Of a DNA stretch of 64,000 nt, positions 36,671 through 48,118 are shown in pieces. Position 1 is the stretch's first letter, and the number at the start of each line of letters is the position of its first letter. A program made the position numbers and the translations under genes. The notes beneath the pieces are model-generated. The model searched no databases and was not told the DNA's origin. It worked only from the letters and a program-made list of their open reading frames with translations. The DNA comes from Macrolepiota albuminosa. Taxonomy: Eukaryota > Basidiomycota > Agaricomycetes > Agaricales > Agaricaceae. Location: assembly GCA_027475525.1 (NCBI GenBank), contig JAMWFC010000116.1, positions 2,603,826-2,667,825 on the forward strand, written 5' to 3'.

Positions 36671-38994
36671 ATGCTTCCGTCGGCAGAGCCATTTGGCGAG
36701 ATGTACAATAAATACTTTGGTATAGTCCGCCACCGCCCGCTCATTCGCAACATTCTCTATGGTTTCCTTGTCCTGTTCTGTATATACCTCCTTGACCGAA
36801 TAATGCATACGCGTCATTCGGGTTCAATGCTTAGCAACGAGACAGACAAGCTTGTGATAAGGCCACCACAAGCTTGGGAGGAGGCAGCTGCGCAGGTACG
36901 CAGGGCATTTTTGCATGCGTATCACGGATACGAACGTTATGCCGCCCCTCACGATCAATTGTTGCCTTTGTCGAGCAATCACAGTGACGAGTATGTTATC
37001 CTTTCCACGTGCTGCCAGACTTTTCAGGCGGCTCTTGCAGATTCAATGGCTGGGGAGTGACAATCTTTGACTCCCTAGACACCATGCTGATCATGGACCT
37101 CAAAAACGAGTATCTACGCGCCGTCGATGTGGCTAAAAAGATAGAGTTCTCGCTACCTGACGTGATTATGGCCTTTGTCTTGGTCAGAATTAACTTCACT
37201 TCTCACAACCATGATAGGGGCAGTTTGCACCTTACTTTGAGACCGTTATTCGGTACCTTGGAGGCCTTCTCTCTGCATACGCTTTGTCAAAGAACCAGCT
37301 TTTTCTGGATCGTGCTGATGAACTTGCAGTCAAGCTGAATCCAGTGTTCAACACTAAGTCGGGTTTGGCTTTATTCAGCGTCAATCCTACAAAGTATGTT
37401 TTCGTGGACCCATAAAACACAGCTTGATCAAATGTTCAATATCAGTCGCAAGACGTCCGGTCCAGAAGTCGGAATCCTAGCCGAGATTGCGAGCTTGCAG
37501 TTGGAATACAGCTATCTTGCCAAGTTGACTGGGGAAAAGGAGCATTTCCAAAGAGTATGACGTCTGATCACTTACCCCCCAATGTATACTAACCAATTTA
37601 CTAGGCTGGTATTCTGTTGAAGGCTTTTGAGAATGCGAATCTGGAGCACACAGGCGGAATGCTTCCGACCAGGTGGAACCTTACTTCCGCACAACCCCAC
37701 GACGGTCAACTGCTCAACTCACTCCTATTTTGAAAAACAACTGACAGCATGATAGCCCATGTGTCTGTTGGTGCACAGGCCGATAGTGCACACGAATACC
37801 TGCTCAAGCAATATTTGATGACCGGAAAGACGGATAAGTCAAGCCTAAAAATGTGTATGTCCTTCTGATTGGCGCGTGATTACTCACCTACACAAGATGA
37901 AGATCTTCGGGCGACCACACACATCATCAAAAAACTACTCTATATATCTCCAACCAGGCACCTTCTCTATGTCACAGACGAAACTATGGATCGCGGGGGT
38001 GGGAAGTCACATCCTAGCCACACCTTCGAGCATCTTTCTTGTTTTCTGCCTGGTCTTCTAGCTCTTGGAGCGCATACGTTACCCCTAGATGATCTTGGAT
38101 CACTCGGTATTACACTTGACGACATAGACTCTGATGGAACATTCGGTACCGCCAGGACAGATCACGAGATACTTGCAGGTTTCAACCTCAAGAAGCTTCA
38201 TCTTTGGGCTGCCGAAGGGTTAGCAGAGACATGTTATATAACTTATGCGGATCAGCCAACTGGTTTGGGACCCGATGAGATGATATTTAAGACCGCGCCT
38301 CAAAAGAAAATATGGGATTCAATGGCGAGTCAGTGGCGAGCAAACAGCCAAGGAACTCTGTGGCTGGATGCGATGAAAAGGTGGAAGAAAAGTGGCAGTC
38401 GTGGTGTACCACCTGGTCTTGAAAACAAGAAACCAGTTATTCATACTACAAGGGGCGTCACTGGGTCGCAGAGTAATAGAGACTATGAAATGAAAAAGGT
38501 TGCATATCTGTTGCGGCCAGAGGTATGCTTGCGATTCCTTTGTCTAACATGCGACCTCATCACAATCAGACTATTGAATCGCTGTACATTCTATGGCGGG
38601 TGACTGGCGACTTGAAGTGGAGAGAACGGGGATGGAGGATTTTCGCAGCCATCGAGACTCATGCCAAAACTCCAACTGGGTATGCGAGCCTCAGTGCCGT
38701 TGATGTTTTGCCGGCTAGATTATATGATGACATGCCAAGGTATGTGGTATATTCAGTGGTAAGCAGGGATCTAATACATCACAACCACAGCTATTTTCTT
38801 GCAGAAACGTATGTGATGCGAAGCATTTCAGCTGGGTGTTTACTGATTGCTTCTGTAGACTCAAATATCTATACCTGTTGTTCATTGACGAGGACCCATT
38901 ACCGTTAGAAGAATGGGTGTTCAATACGGAAGCGCATCCGTTTCCTGTATTTGAGTGGACACCGAGGGAGCGGGAATTGTTTGGGAAGTTATAG
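36671..38994 (+). CDS. GH47 alpha-1,2-mannosidase, copy 1 (type II membrane protein)
   Basis: Class I mannosidases trim alpha-1,2-mannose from N-glycans in the ER or Golgi. Start [17 protein letters not shown] is followed by one membrane anchor, [18 protein letters not shown], giving a luminal catalytic domain. Family blocks in order: [172 protein letters not shown]. The last block carries the Ca-binding Thr. It ends LFGKL at TAG 38992-38994. An insert of about 40 residues after LLALGAH is longer than in copy 2. Many small introns. Confidence 0.93.
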
Positions 38995-39278
38995 TCTTGT
39001 AATGATAGAGTTCTCTAGATAATCAATATATTGATTGCATAGTCACAAGATCGCACATAATTTGACTTGTGGGCGTACTGATGCATAGATCGGGCGAACG
39101 GAACAGCGGTCCGGAACTACCATATGATTGCCATCAAAATGATGGCATGTACTTGGCCATGATATGCGCGAGTTGGAGAGGGGTTCTTAGAGCCTACAAT
39201 GGATCAGCCGCCCGCCCTTTTAAACTCAGGCTCTCCTCAGCACCCAAATCCATCTTTCTTTTTCCCCGCGCAATACAC

Positions 39279-41386
39279 ATGGCCGCTCACAAACAAGGCG
39301 AATTCGTAGGCTCCCTTGACTGTGGCACGACGTAGGTTTTTTTTTGTACAAACTATTGACTTTTTCCTGATTTCTCCCCATTAGTTCCGTGCGCTTCATC
39401 GTTTTCAACAAGAATGCAGATATAATTGCAGAGAATCAGCTCGAGTTTCCCCAGTATTACCCCAACCCAGGGTGCGTCTTGTTTACTTCAGGTTTTTGCT
39501 CCCTCCAGTTCATGCCCTACTCCGCAGATGGCACGAGCATGATGCCGACGAGATTATGGATCATGCTAATCGATGTATCGCATCTGCTATCCAGGACATG
39601 GTCAGTGCCGGATGGGCACACGACAGTGTCAAGGTCATTGGTGCGATTTTCCCCATCACATGATTGTCATTTAACCTAAACGTTACCCCGGTCTTCTGAT
39701 TGAATTTAAGGTGTAACCAATCAGCGAGAAACAACGGTCGCATGGAGCCGCAAGACCGGCAAACCACTTTGTCGCGCCATTGTCTGGGCTGACTCTCGCA
39801 CAAAGCACGTCGTTGCACATTATGAACAGAAACTGGAGAACACTGGTATTCAGGTCCAGCCGGGTCAATCGGTCAACGGCAAGGAGGGCACTGAGCTCCT
39901 CCGGAAGATGTACGCCGTGTTTAAGCTCTCTGCAACAGATTCTGATCGGTTGTGTATGTATGCAGCACCGGACTTCCTCTGTCTACATATTTCTCGGCCA
40001 TAAAGTTGCGTTGGATGATCGACAATCATCCGAACGTCGCTGCTGCACATGAAAATGATGATTTGCTCTTTGGTACGGTAGAATCTTGGGTCGCTTATGT
40101 TCGTTTTGCATTTGCTTCATTGCAATTTGGCTTATATCCACTGACACATTGATAGAACCTCCTTGGCGGTGTCGACACCGGAATTCACATTAGTGAAGTT
40201 ACCAACGCTTCTCGTACTCTCCTTCTCAACGTATCGACTCTGCAATGGGAGACCTCTCTCCTGGAGTTCTTTGGCCTCCGCGAATCGATCCTTCCAAAGT
40301 TAGTCTCGTCATCAGAGGTCTACGGAAACGTTGCCTCGGGACCACTCAAAGGCGTGCCCATTGGTGGCCTCGTCGGAGACCAGCAGGGTGCTCTCGTTGG
40401 TAACAAGTGCTTGGGTCAGGGTGAGGCAAAGTGCACGTACGGAACGGGCGCGTTTTTGCTGTTCTGCACTGGTGATCAGATTGTGAAGAGTACACACGGT
40501 TTATTGAGCACGGTGCGTGATGGTTTTTGAGACGTGTTTCAACGATGTCACTCAATAGAGAAACAAGATCGCGTACCAGGCTGGTCCTGACGCCAAACCT
40601 GTGTATGCTTTGGAGGGTAGCAGTAAGTTTCTCATCTTTGTGTTTCGAAATAACGTGTTTGACGCGGCATACCAGTTGCGGTCGCCGGAAGTGCCGTCAA
40701 ATGGTTACGCGACACTATGTGCCTTATCAAGTCTGCCGAACACGTCAACGAGCTTGCTTCAAAAGTTCCCGACTCTGGAGGACTTTACTTTGTGACCGCC
40801 TTTTCGGGTCTCCTTGCGCCTTACTGGGATCCCGGTGCTGCCGGGCTTCTTATTGGTAGATCGCAGTTGTGTTTTTGCGCCACGTTTACTAACGACGATA
40901 TTCAAAGGTATCTCGCAATATACTAACCCATCCCATATTGCACGTGCTACGCTCGAAGCGAATGCGTACCAAACACGTGCTATCATTGAGAGTATGAAAT
41001 TAGACTCTGGGCATGATCTCAAGCACCTCAAGGTTGATGGGGGCATGACCAATGGTGACCTTGCCATGAGTGTTCTCGCCGACGTCGGTGGATTCACCGT
41101 TGTCCGACCCGAGATGAGGGAGTAAGTGTCGGTCACTCAATGTACCAACCACTTTGTCTGATGATTATCCAGATCGACTGCGTTGGGCTCTGCTCTCCTT
41201 GCCGGAGCTGCGATCAAACTTCACGGATGGGATCTCACGAAACCGGAAACGCTTGCAGAAGTCAACACAAAGGGAACTCGCGAGTTTGTTCCTCAACTCG
41301 CCCCGGAGGAACAGTTGAAGCGGTGGGAAGGCTGGCAGCGTGCTGTTGAAAGGGCCAAAGGATGGGAGGAGGGTCATGCTGATTAG
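39279..41386 (+). CDS. GUT1: Glycerol kinase
   Basis: Phosphorylates glycerol to glycerol-3-phosphate, the entry step of glycerol use and a source of phospholipid backbone. FGGY kinase landmarks: [20 protein letters not shown] (ATP site), [141 protein letters not shown] and [18 protein letters not shown]. It ends KGWEEGHAD at 41386. The ATG at 39279 directly precedes the ATP-binding strand with only eight residues before it, so it is a cytosolic form. About ten introns of 50-60 bp. Confidence 0.95.
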
Positions 41387-41728
41387 AGTCTACGTTATAC
41401 CACATACAGTGCTCCTTTTATTCTGCTAACATGTACATAATATAATGTTCAAGCCCTGATGTACATCTATCCCTGTCCCTGACAGCTGCATCGATAGACA
41501 TTTGACTCTCCGGATCCAGAGGTTGTTCTGGACTGGGGCCTCTCCGGAGCGACGGGCCGCCCACAGCCAAATAACTACAAATACGATACATTTTTGAACC
41601 TTATTTGCGATCAAATCAACAGAAAACCGTCAAGAACCTTAGGTGCGGTTACTGTGCACTTTTTGCTTGCCCTATTCCAGTTAACCTCTGCCCTCAGTCA
41701 CCTTCTGACTCATCAACCATCCATAAAA

Positions 41729-42268
41729 ATGAGTTACGTCGCTAAGGGTGAAAAAGAATACGATGCTACTGGTGCCCCGGTGCCCGGAGCCAAGATTCAC
41801 AAAATCCGCATCACCTTGACCAGCAGCAACGTTAAGAACCTCGAAAAGTGTATGTCTTTTGATTGAATTTAAGCAGAACTGCCTTGTTTAATCCACTTGA
41901 AATGTAGTCTCCAACGACCTCATTAACCGTGCCAAGGACAAGCAGCTTCGTGTCAAGGGGCCTGTCCGCCTCCCCACCAAGGTCCTCAAGGTTACCATGC
42001 GTAAGACTGTAAGTGTTTCCCACTTTTGGAGTCGTGTTGGGTGCTGACGAGGTTGGTTAACCAGCCTTGCGGTGAGGGTTCCAAGACCTGGGACTGCTTC
42101 GAAATGAAGGTTCACAAACGCCTGATTGATCTCCATTCCTCCAGCGAGATTGTCAAGCAGATTGTACGTATCTTTTCATGCCATTCATTATCGTGGCGAT
42201 TGACTTTTCTCTAGACTAGCATCAGCTTGGAGCCTGGTGTCGAGGTCGAGGTTACCATCTCCGCTTAA
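41729..42268 (+). CDS. RPS20: 40S ribosomal protein S20 (uS10)
   Basis: Small-subunit ribosomal protein uS10 at the head of the 40S. Exons 41729-41849, 41908-42008, 42065-42163 and 42215-42268 give 124 residues. The N-terminal extension [17 protein letters not shown] is followed by the uS10 core [74 protein letters not shown] and a C-terminal strand [15 protein letters not shown]. Frame closes exactly. Pyrimidine-rich DNA and an AT-rich start context (ATAAAAATGAG) precede the ATG, usual for ribosomal-protein genes. Confidence 0.97.
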
Positions 42269-42943
42269 ATGTTTGTTGTCTGCAAAACATTGTTCTGGAT
42301 TAACCTCCGCGATTTGCTATTGAGATGCAAGGCCGAATGTTACTATCTTGTGAACAGCGCAATAACAAATTTAATTTGAGACGTTGCGCACTTGATTAAA
42401 TCTACCTCGCAGACTATAATGGTCAGCACACAAAAAACTTGATGTGTTTATCCCTCTGCTTTTTTTAACAAGGCGAATACTCACATTCATCGCTTATAAT
42501 GTCTTTTTGAGCCCGTGTGCCAGCGAGATCTGGATGGTACGGGGCTGAACTAAATCAAAGCAGGTGTACCACGACAATGGGGATAGAGTTTCCACGGATA
42601 GGTTGATATTGCTGCTCCTCTGATAGTACAGGCTGATGATCAGACGGAGTATTTACGTGGACCAGATGCAGTCTATGAGGTAGTTCGAGGTGTTCTTGTC
42701 CTCGTAGACCTCTTTATCGGAACTACTCTAGGATCCAAACGTAAAAGTCCTCCACAATGCGGTGAAACAAACATCAGTCTTTTCATTAGTTTCAATGGAT
42801 ATATCTACATGAACGACAGAAATACACGGAAAAGCCGATTAGTAAAAGTAGTCTCAAACTGAGTAAAAGGGTATCCTCAATACAAGCGAAATAAAAATAC
42901 TTTCAAAACAAGTGAACGAAGATCTCTTGCATGCACCTACCAG
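42269..42943. other. Intergenic between convergent genes, nothing recognised
   Basis: About 675 bp of AT-rich 3' flank between RPS20 and the NT-C2 gene. No RNA gene or motif-bearing frame was found. Confidence 0.6.
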
Positions 42944-45116
42944 CTACGAGGCCGTGCCAACCGATGCCGTAGTCTTAGGTGTAATTGGCGTCACAGGCCT
43001 CGATGATCCTTTGGCCGCTCTCTTCAACCACGCCTTGACACCAGTACTCACATCCTCCTTCTCATTCTCCACATTCATCTGCTGTGTCCCACTAACGTCC
43101 ACACGAACACCCATACCGAGGCCCATACCCATGCCGAGCCCCATAATCCCGAGTCCAGCACCGATACCCGTGTTGCCTGTGCGTGGGAGCTGTCCCTGCT
43201 TCTTTGACGAAGAAGATGAGGCACGGGAGGGGTACTGCGATGGCTGCGGCTGTGCGGGACCGGAAAGTGACATCGATGACGAGATGGCGGGGGCTTGGGG
43301 AGAGGTGGTGTCCGACAACGACGAGATGGATCGCGACGATACGGAACGCAGCAGAGTGTTTGGCGAACTCGAAGTTGATCTCGCTTCGAGTGTCGTACCG
43401 CTCGAGGAAGCTCCTGGTCCTGACGTCGAAACAATGTAGGACATCGGTGTTGAGAGACGTTTCTGCTCTGCGGACTCAGACCTTGACATTGGTGGCGAGA
43501 CACCAACAAACGACGTAAACATTTCCGTATTAATCATCGGCGTAGACGGATCCTTTGACTGACGCTGTATTGGCGTTGCTGCAGGTCTTTCTGACATCCC
43601 TTCAAATGGATCAGGGACATACACCGTAAACGGGCTTTCCCTCTCCTTATGCCTAGTCTCTACAGGATTAAACAGCGCCTCAATCAGCAACTCAGTCGTT
43701 CTGGTACCATAGGCAAGCGGAAGCCGCGACGGATCAAAGAATTGCGTCGAAGAACGTTTCTGCGTCCGGATGGGTGTCGGTGCGGGCGTTGGCGTGGCGT
43801 CCATGTCGTTTCCTTTCCCCTTTCTTCCATTAGCCTTGTTTATCTCTACCTGTTTTCCTTTCGAGTTTGGCGCTGCGCGACCTCCCAGTATATCAAATTC
43901 AAGCTCTTCTTGATCGTAGTATGGCCCGTAGAGATCGAGCCCTTTAGGACGGACGCGGTATATGTCGCCTTCAAACCCACCTAGAAAGGAATCCCCTTGG
44001 AGTATGCTGGATATTCCATTAAGGATCTCTCCTTTTGGGAGTGGGGGGGCGGTAAATGTATTGGTTGTGCTAGACGTAGTGTGTGGGGTGGCAGAGACGG
44101 AAGTGGTGGTGGTGGTAGCGGTGGATGGTGTGGAAGGGATGGGAATAGGTGGCTGAGCTGATGACGAGGCGCTGGTGCTGGGAATATGGGTGAGATGTGT
44201 TGTAAGCTGGAGAACCATGTTAGCCTGGATGTTGATAAGAGATCAGATGGAATGGCACCTTCAGTGTCGCGTTTGTCTTGCTTTCCCTTAGTAGATATCG
44301 TCTCTCTACTTCTCCTTTACTTGCGTACTGAGCCAGATCAAGCATAACTACACCAAATGGTTTAGGTTTGACCTCGGGACGCGTGGGATCACGCTGAAGA
44401 ACGGTGAGCTTGACTGGGCACGGTAATAGCATTGACAAAGGGTCTCTATCAACGTCCATACGTACAAGTAGGGAGAGAGTATGTTCCCATACAACTCCAT
44501 GGTCTTTTAGGCGCAAAAATGGTGTTTGACCGCGCGCAGGCGTGGTTGGCGCACTTACAGATGGAGGTAACACAGGCGCCGAGGATGTGGAAGAAGACAC
44601 AGTAGTATCAGTGGATTTTTGTGCCTTTGAAGAGCCTGAAGATGACGAAGATGAAGTAGCTGTGGTATTCGCAGAGCACATGGAAACGTGGCCATCGACA
44701 GAGTTTGTCCGGTTGGACCCTGTGTCTGCGAGAGCACCCTGCTCAGGAAGATCGGTATACTCTGTATCGCGCTTCTCTTTCTCTTTTCTGCGCGCTTTCC
44801 GTCGGGCTTTGAGGCTCTCGAACAGCCCAGAGCCAGATTTGTTACCTGAAGTACCATGTGCATTCTTAAATTTCCACCTAACGGCGAACTCTCCGCTCAC
44901 GAGGGGGATATTAGTGATCTGGTGTACGTGAAGATTGACATGGAAGAAGGCATGACGAGGAAGAAGGTGATTAAGTTGAGCACGAAAGCCTGAAGTGGGG
45001 TGGGCCACATTGGGAGTATGCAGCTGCGATGAATTTAATGAGCTGTCATCGTCGTCGCTGCCGTCGAGCAATGTGAAGGGGTTTGAAAGAACAAATTGGT
45101 GCTGAGGTGCAGCCAT
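42944..45116 (-). CDS. NT-C2 (EEIG1/EHBP1-type) domain protein
   Basis: The N-terminal domain is an NT-type C2 fold, found in eukaryotic proteins that link membranes to the cytoskeleton or endocytic machinery. From ATG 45116: FFHVNLHVHQITNIPLVSGE, FAVRWKFKNAHG, then a long Ser/Thr/Lys insertion, then WEHTLSLLVRMDVDRDPLSM, CPVKLTVLQRDP, VMLDLAQYASKGEVERRYLL and SKTNATLKANMVLQLTTHL. The C-terminal half is disordered (Ser/Pro/Thr), with one ordered island FLGGFEGDIYRVRPKGLDLY and LLIEALFNPVETRHKERESP, and a Gly/Met repeat (GLGIMGLGMGMGLGMGV). The two long frames are joined by a 34-nt intron (44225-44258) that restores the last C2 strand. Precise function unknown. Confidence 0.8.
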
Positions 45117-45470
45117 GGTGTGCTTTAATTATGGCCTTGATCGTGTTTTTTTGAAAAATAGGCTCATGGTTACGAAAAAAGGGAAGAGTGTGAGTAGTTC
45201 ACTGATGTCCGGTGAACAAAGCCGGGCCGATTTTACAAGCCGGCTGATGGGGATAAGGCCCTTCGGCAACCTTCGTGGCCAGGTGGATGGCAGTTGCATT
45301 TTGACTGTATGAAACTCCTTCGGGCGTCCAGGGTTCACTCTAATTCAGAATGCTCATTTATTCTTTACAGAACTCAAGCTTCAAGGACAATACGCAACTG
45401 GTCTTTCCTAGGCCATGGCTGTCCCCTGATCGATACTGTATCTTACCTTGTATGTTCCCAGATATATCAC
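45117..45470. other. Intergenic, promoter side of the NT-C2 gene
   Basis: No coding motif recognised. Pol III promoters are internal, so this region is mostly the NT-C2 upstream flank. Confidence 0.5.
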
Positions 45471-45550
45471 AGCAGCATGGCGCAGTTGGAAGCGCGCGGG
45501 GCCCATAATGCGGTACCCCGAGGTCACTCGATCGAAACGAGTTGCTGCTA
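45471..45550 (+). tRNA. Initiator tRNA-Met(CAT) with a 7-nt intron
   Basis: The 80 bases fold as a full cloverleaf. The acceptor is AGCAGCA/TGCTGCT, starting with the A1:T72 pair special to eukaryotic initiators. The D stem is GCGC/GCGC. The anticodon stem is CGGGG/CCCCG with three consecutive G:C pairs, and the loop CCCATAA has anticodon CAT. The T stem is ACTCG/CGAGT with loop ATCGAAA, the initiator-specific form lacking TTC. Seven extra bases (ATGCGGT or a shifted equivalent) sit after position 37, the standard tRNA intron site. No CCA is encoded. Discriminator A73. Confidence 0.93.
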
Positions 45551-45567
45551 TCTCTCGTTAGGTTTGC

Positions 45568-45576
45568 TTTTCTTTT
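45568..45576 (+). terminator. RNA polymerase III terminator
   Basis: Two T4 runs (TTTTCTTTT) 18 bases past the tRNA end. Confidence 0.75.
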
Positions 45577-45670
45577 ACCTGTCATCATAATGAAGGTCGT
45601 CTAGATGTATAAAGTACATCGGCATCCATCCCTCTGCGCGCGTACTGCAGATGAGCGTACTCACGTAAAT

Positions 45671-48034
45671 CTATTTACCAAACTTCTTTAAAGGGTTAGA
45701 CTTCTTTTTGCCACCACGACCACCACTCGAACCCCCACGACCACCTCTTCCTCGGCCCCTTCCACGACCTTGCGAAACCTTGTCTTTCCTGAAGGGCACA
45801 AATCCAGGCTTCGACGTTTCCGCCTCAGTACCATCCACAGTCACAGGAACAGCAGCAATTTTCGGTAATAGATACTTTGGAACGTGCTTCATGTGCGGCT
45901 GTATTCTCGTAGGATGAAGTGGCTTGTCATGACGAAGATACTCAAGATCCAATGGATTGTCTTCAAAGTGTGCCTATAGTCCCCATCGCCCGTCAGCTGG
46001 CTGCCTTGCTGCTATGGATGATGGGAAATGAACTGACCTTGAGTTTGTCAGAGTTTATAATTTCAACCTTGAGTTCCTTCAGTCGCGCCTCTTTGATTGC
46101 ACTCCTTGTAACACTGCGCAGTGCATCCTCCATACGATACCGAAATGCTTCAACCTGCTTCATGTCAAAGTTGTACTCTTTGATTTTGCTTCCCCTTGCT
46201 CCCTGTTCCTTCTCAATCTTCTCAAACACACCCTCGTCTCCATGAGCACTCGGTAGGCATCCTACGACTTTATTTTTCCCCCACAGATCATGAGGAACAA
46301 CGAAGGACAAGGCCATTCCTGTACGACCCGCACGTGCCGTACGTCCAACACGATGTGTGTACGACCGAGAGGTAGTTGGAAGGTCAAAGTTGAGCACGCA
46401 TGCGACGTCGACGAAGTCTACACCTCGCGTCACACCGTACTCTTTGTCATGAGTTTTTCGATGTTTCCGCTTGCGGGACTTATTTGACGAAATCGAGGAA
46501 GGTTCTGGCGCAGGAGAGCCGGCACGCTTACGTTTTCCTGTTGAGGTAGCAGGTTTTGGCAATTCGTCTGATGGTTCCTTTGTAGGTTCCTCCGAATCCG
46601 TAGGCGCCGACTCGCGTTGAGCAGATGAAACTAGAAGGGATGAGCGGGAAGGGAATAAATCTTGGACATACAAAACGAACATTCTTCAACTACTCCATCG
46701 TCATCCGCCTGGTCTTCATCGTCAGTGTCTTGCTCTACAGCTCCGCTCTCGTCCGTAGCAATGATGTAATCATAAACACCCTTGTTGAATTCCTGCACTG
46801 TGTGGTATCTGGTTCAAGCAAGAAGGTTACTGAGCCGTAATAACTTGGTCGACTCAAAACTCGCCTTGAATTTAGGGGCAGTTCTGAGTTAAGCACGCAA
46901 CTTTTTATTGAAAATTGCTCAAGAAATAGTTTGAGGCGATAGCTGCGGTCAACATCATTGACAAAGATGATGCATTTACCCTTGATGAGCTTGAGCTTGA
47001 GGATGACATATGTCAAGAGGAATTTGTCCACTTCAGAGCATCTGTTTGTGGTCAATATCGGAAGCCAAACTAACAGTTTAACATACTTGACGGCGTATTG
47101 ACTGAGGTGCGCCGCTTCGTCTTCGTCTTCCTCGAGTTTGAGAATCGCCTGTTTATCGTGTCAGTCTCGAGATCACCGATAGAATTTTGAGGCCCACAGG
47201 ATTACGGAGGGTTAGACCTTTAAGAAGTTCTACATCCTCGGTCATGGTTGCACTCATCAGGAAGGACTGGTAGACCTGGGGGAGGAAGGCGCCACTAAAT
47301 ATTTGCCGAATGTCTTCGTCATGTCCGTATGAGAGAATCAAATCAGCTTCATCAATGACAAGAGAATCTAATGATGTGATAGAAAGGGCCTAACGTAGTA
47401 CATTGAAGTTCGGAATGGATGATGGGGTAGCAGAGCTCTACCTTGGATTGAAGAAGTGCCAAAGCACGCGAAGGAGTCGCAACAACGATATCGGGTTTGT
47501 CTGAGAGGAGAATGCTAGTCAAAAAAGGTTGTATCATTAGGTCAGGCTCAAAGCACGGTAAATACTATATATCTACCGTTGGAAATGTGCTGTTGCCCCT
47601 GTGGACACATTCAACAGAGTAACGTCCGGTTCACAGTAGGTTAAAAGGCCACGCAGGTAGGCAGAAACTTGTTCAGACAATTCACGAGTGGGCACCAGAA
47701 TCAATGCACGTGTGGCTTGCCGTGTCTGATCTTCAGCAGGTAGTGACTATCCGAACGCATTGTTGTCAAACACTTTACACAGTCGATAGAGACATACATT
47801 TTTTATGCTCAAAATTTTTTGTACTACAGGGACACAGTACGCTGCTGTCTTTCCACTTCCTGTACGAGCACGGGCGAGGATATCCCGGCTTTCTAATGCC
47901 AGTGGTATAGCTTTTGCTTGAACGAGGGTAGGACGCGCGAAACCAGCATCAGCGAGCGCTCGTAGGAGGCGTGCATCTAATAGATGAGAGAAGGACGCAA
48001 ATGACGACTTCGCAACTAGACGTTCTTCAGCCAT
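45671..48034 (-). CDS. DBP9: DBP9 / DDX56-type DEAD-box RNA helicase
   Basis: Nucleolar ATP-dependent RNA helicase needed for 60S subunit maturation. From ATG 48034: [21 protein letters not shown] motif [20 protein letters not shown], motif [34 protein letters not shown] box [20 protein letters not shown] motif [52 protein letters not shown], then [20 protein letters not shown] and [18 protein letters not shown]. The DBP9-specific tail has [20 protein letters not shown] followed by HVPKYLLP. It ends in an RG/GGR stretch and [11 protein letters not shown]. An acidic insert between the helicase lobes is Ser/Lys-rich. The [12 protein letters not shown] block separates DBP9 from other DEAD proteins. 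Confidence 0.93.
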
Positions 48035-48118
48035 AGGCGCCCGTTGTATGAGAGAACTTTTCCTCTCAGTATAGTTTTTGGTGAATTGGATCAAAATTAT
48101 CAGCGGACTTTGAATTGA
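48035..48118. promoter_or_regulatory. Shared divergent promoter, DBP9 / ZNHIT2-like
   Basis: Only 84 bp separate the start codons of a 60S-assembly helicase and an HIT-finger protein of the snoRNP-assembly type. Co-regulation is plausible from spacing and function. Confidence 0.5.

Noticed and set aside
42912..43439. 175-codon plus-strand frame antisense to the NT-C2 gene
   Set aside because: Low-complexity Ser/Pro sequence of the real gene read backwards.
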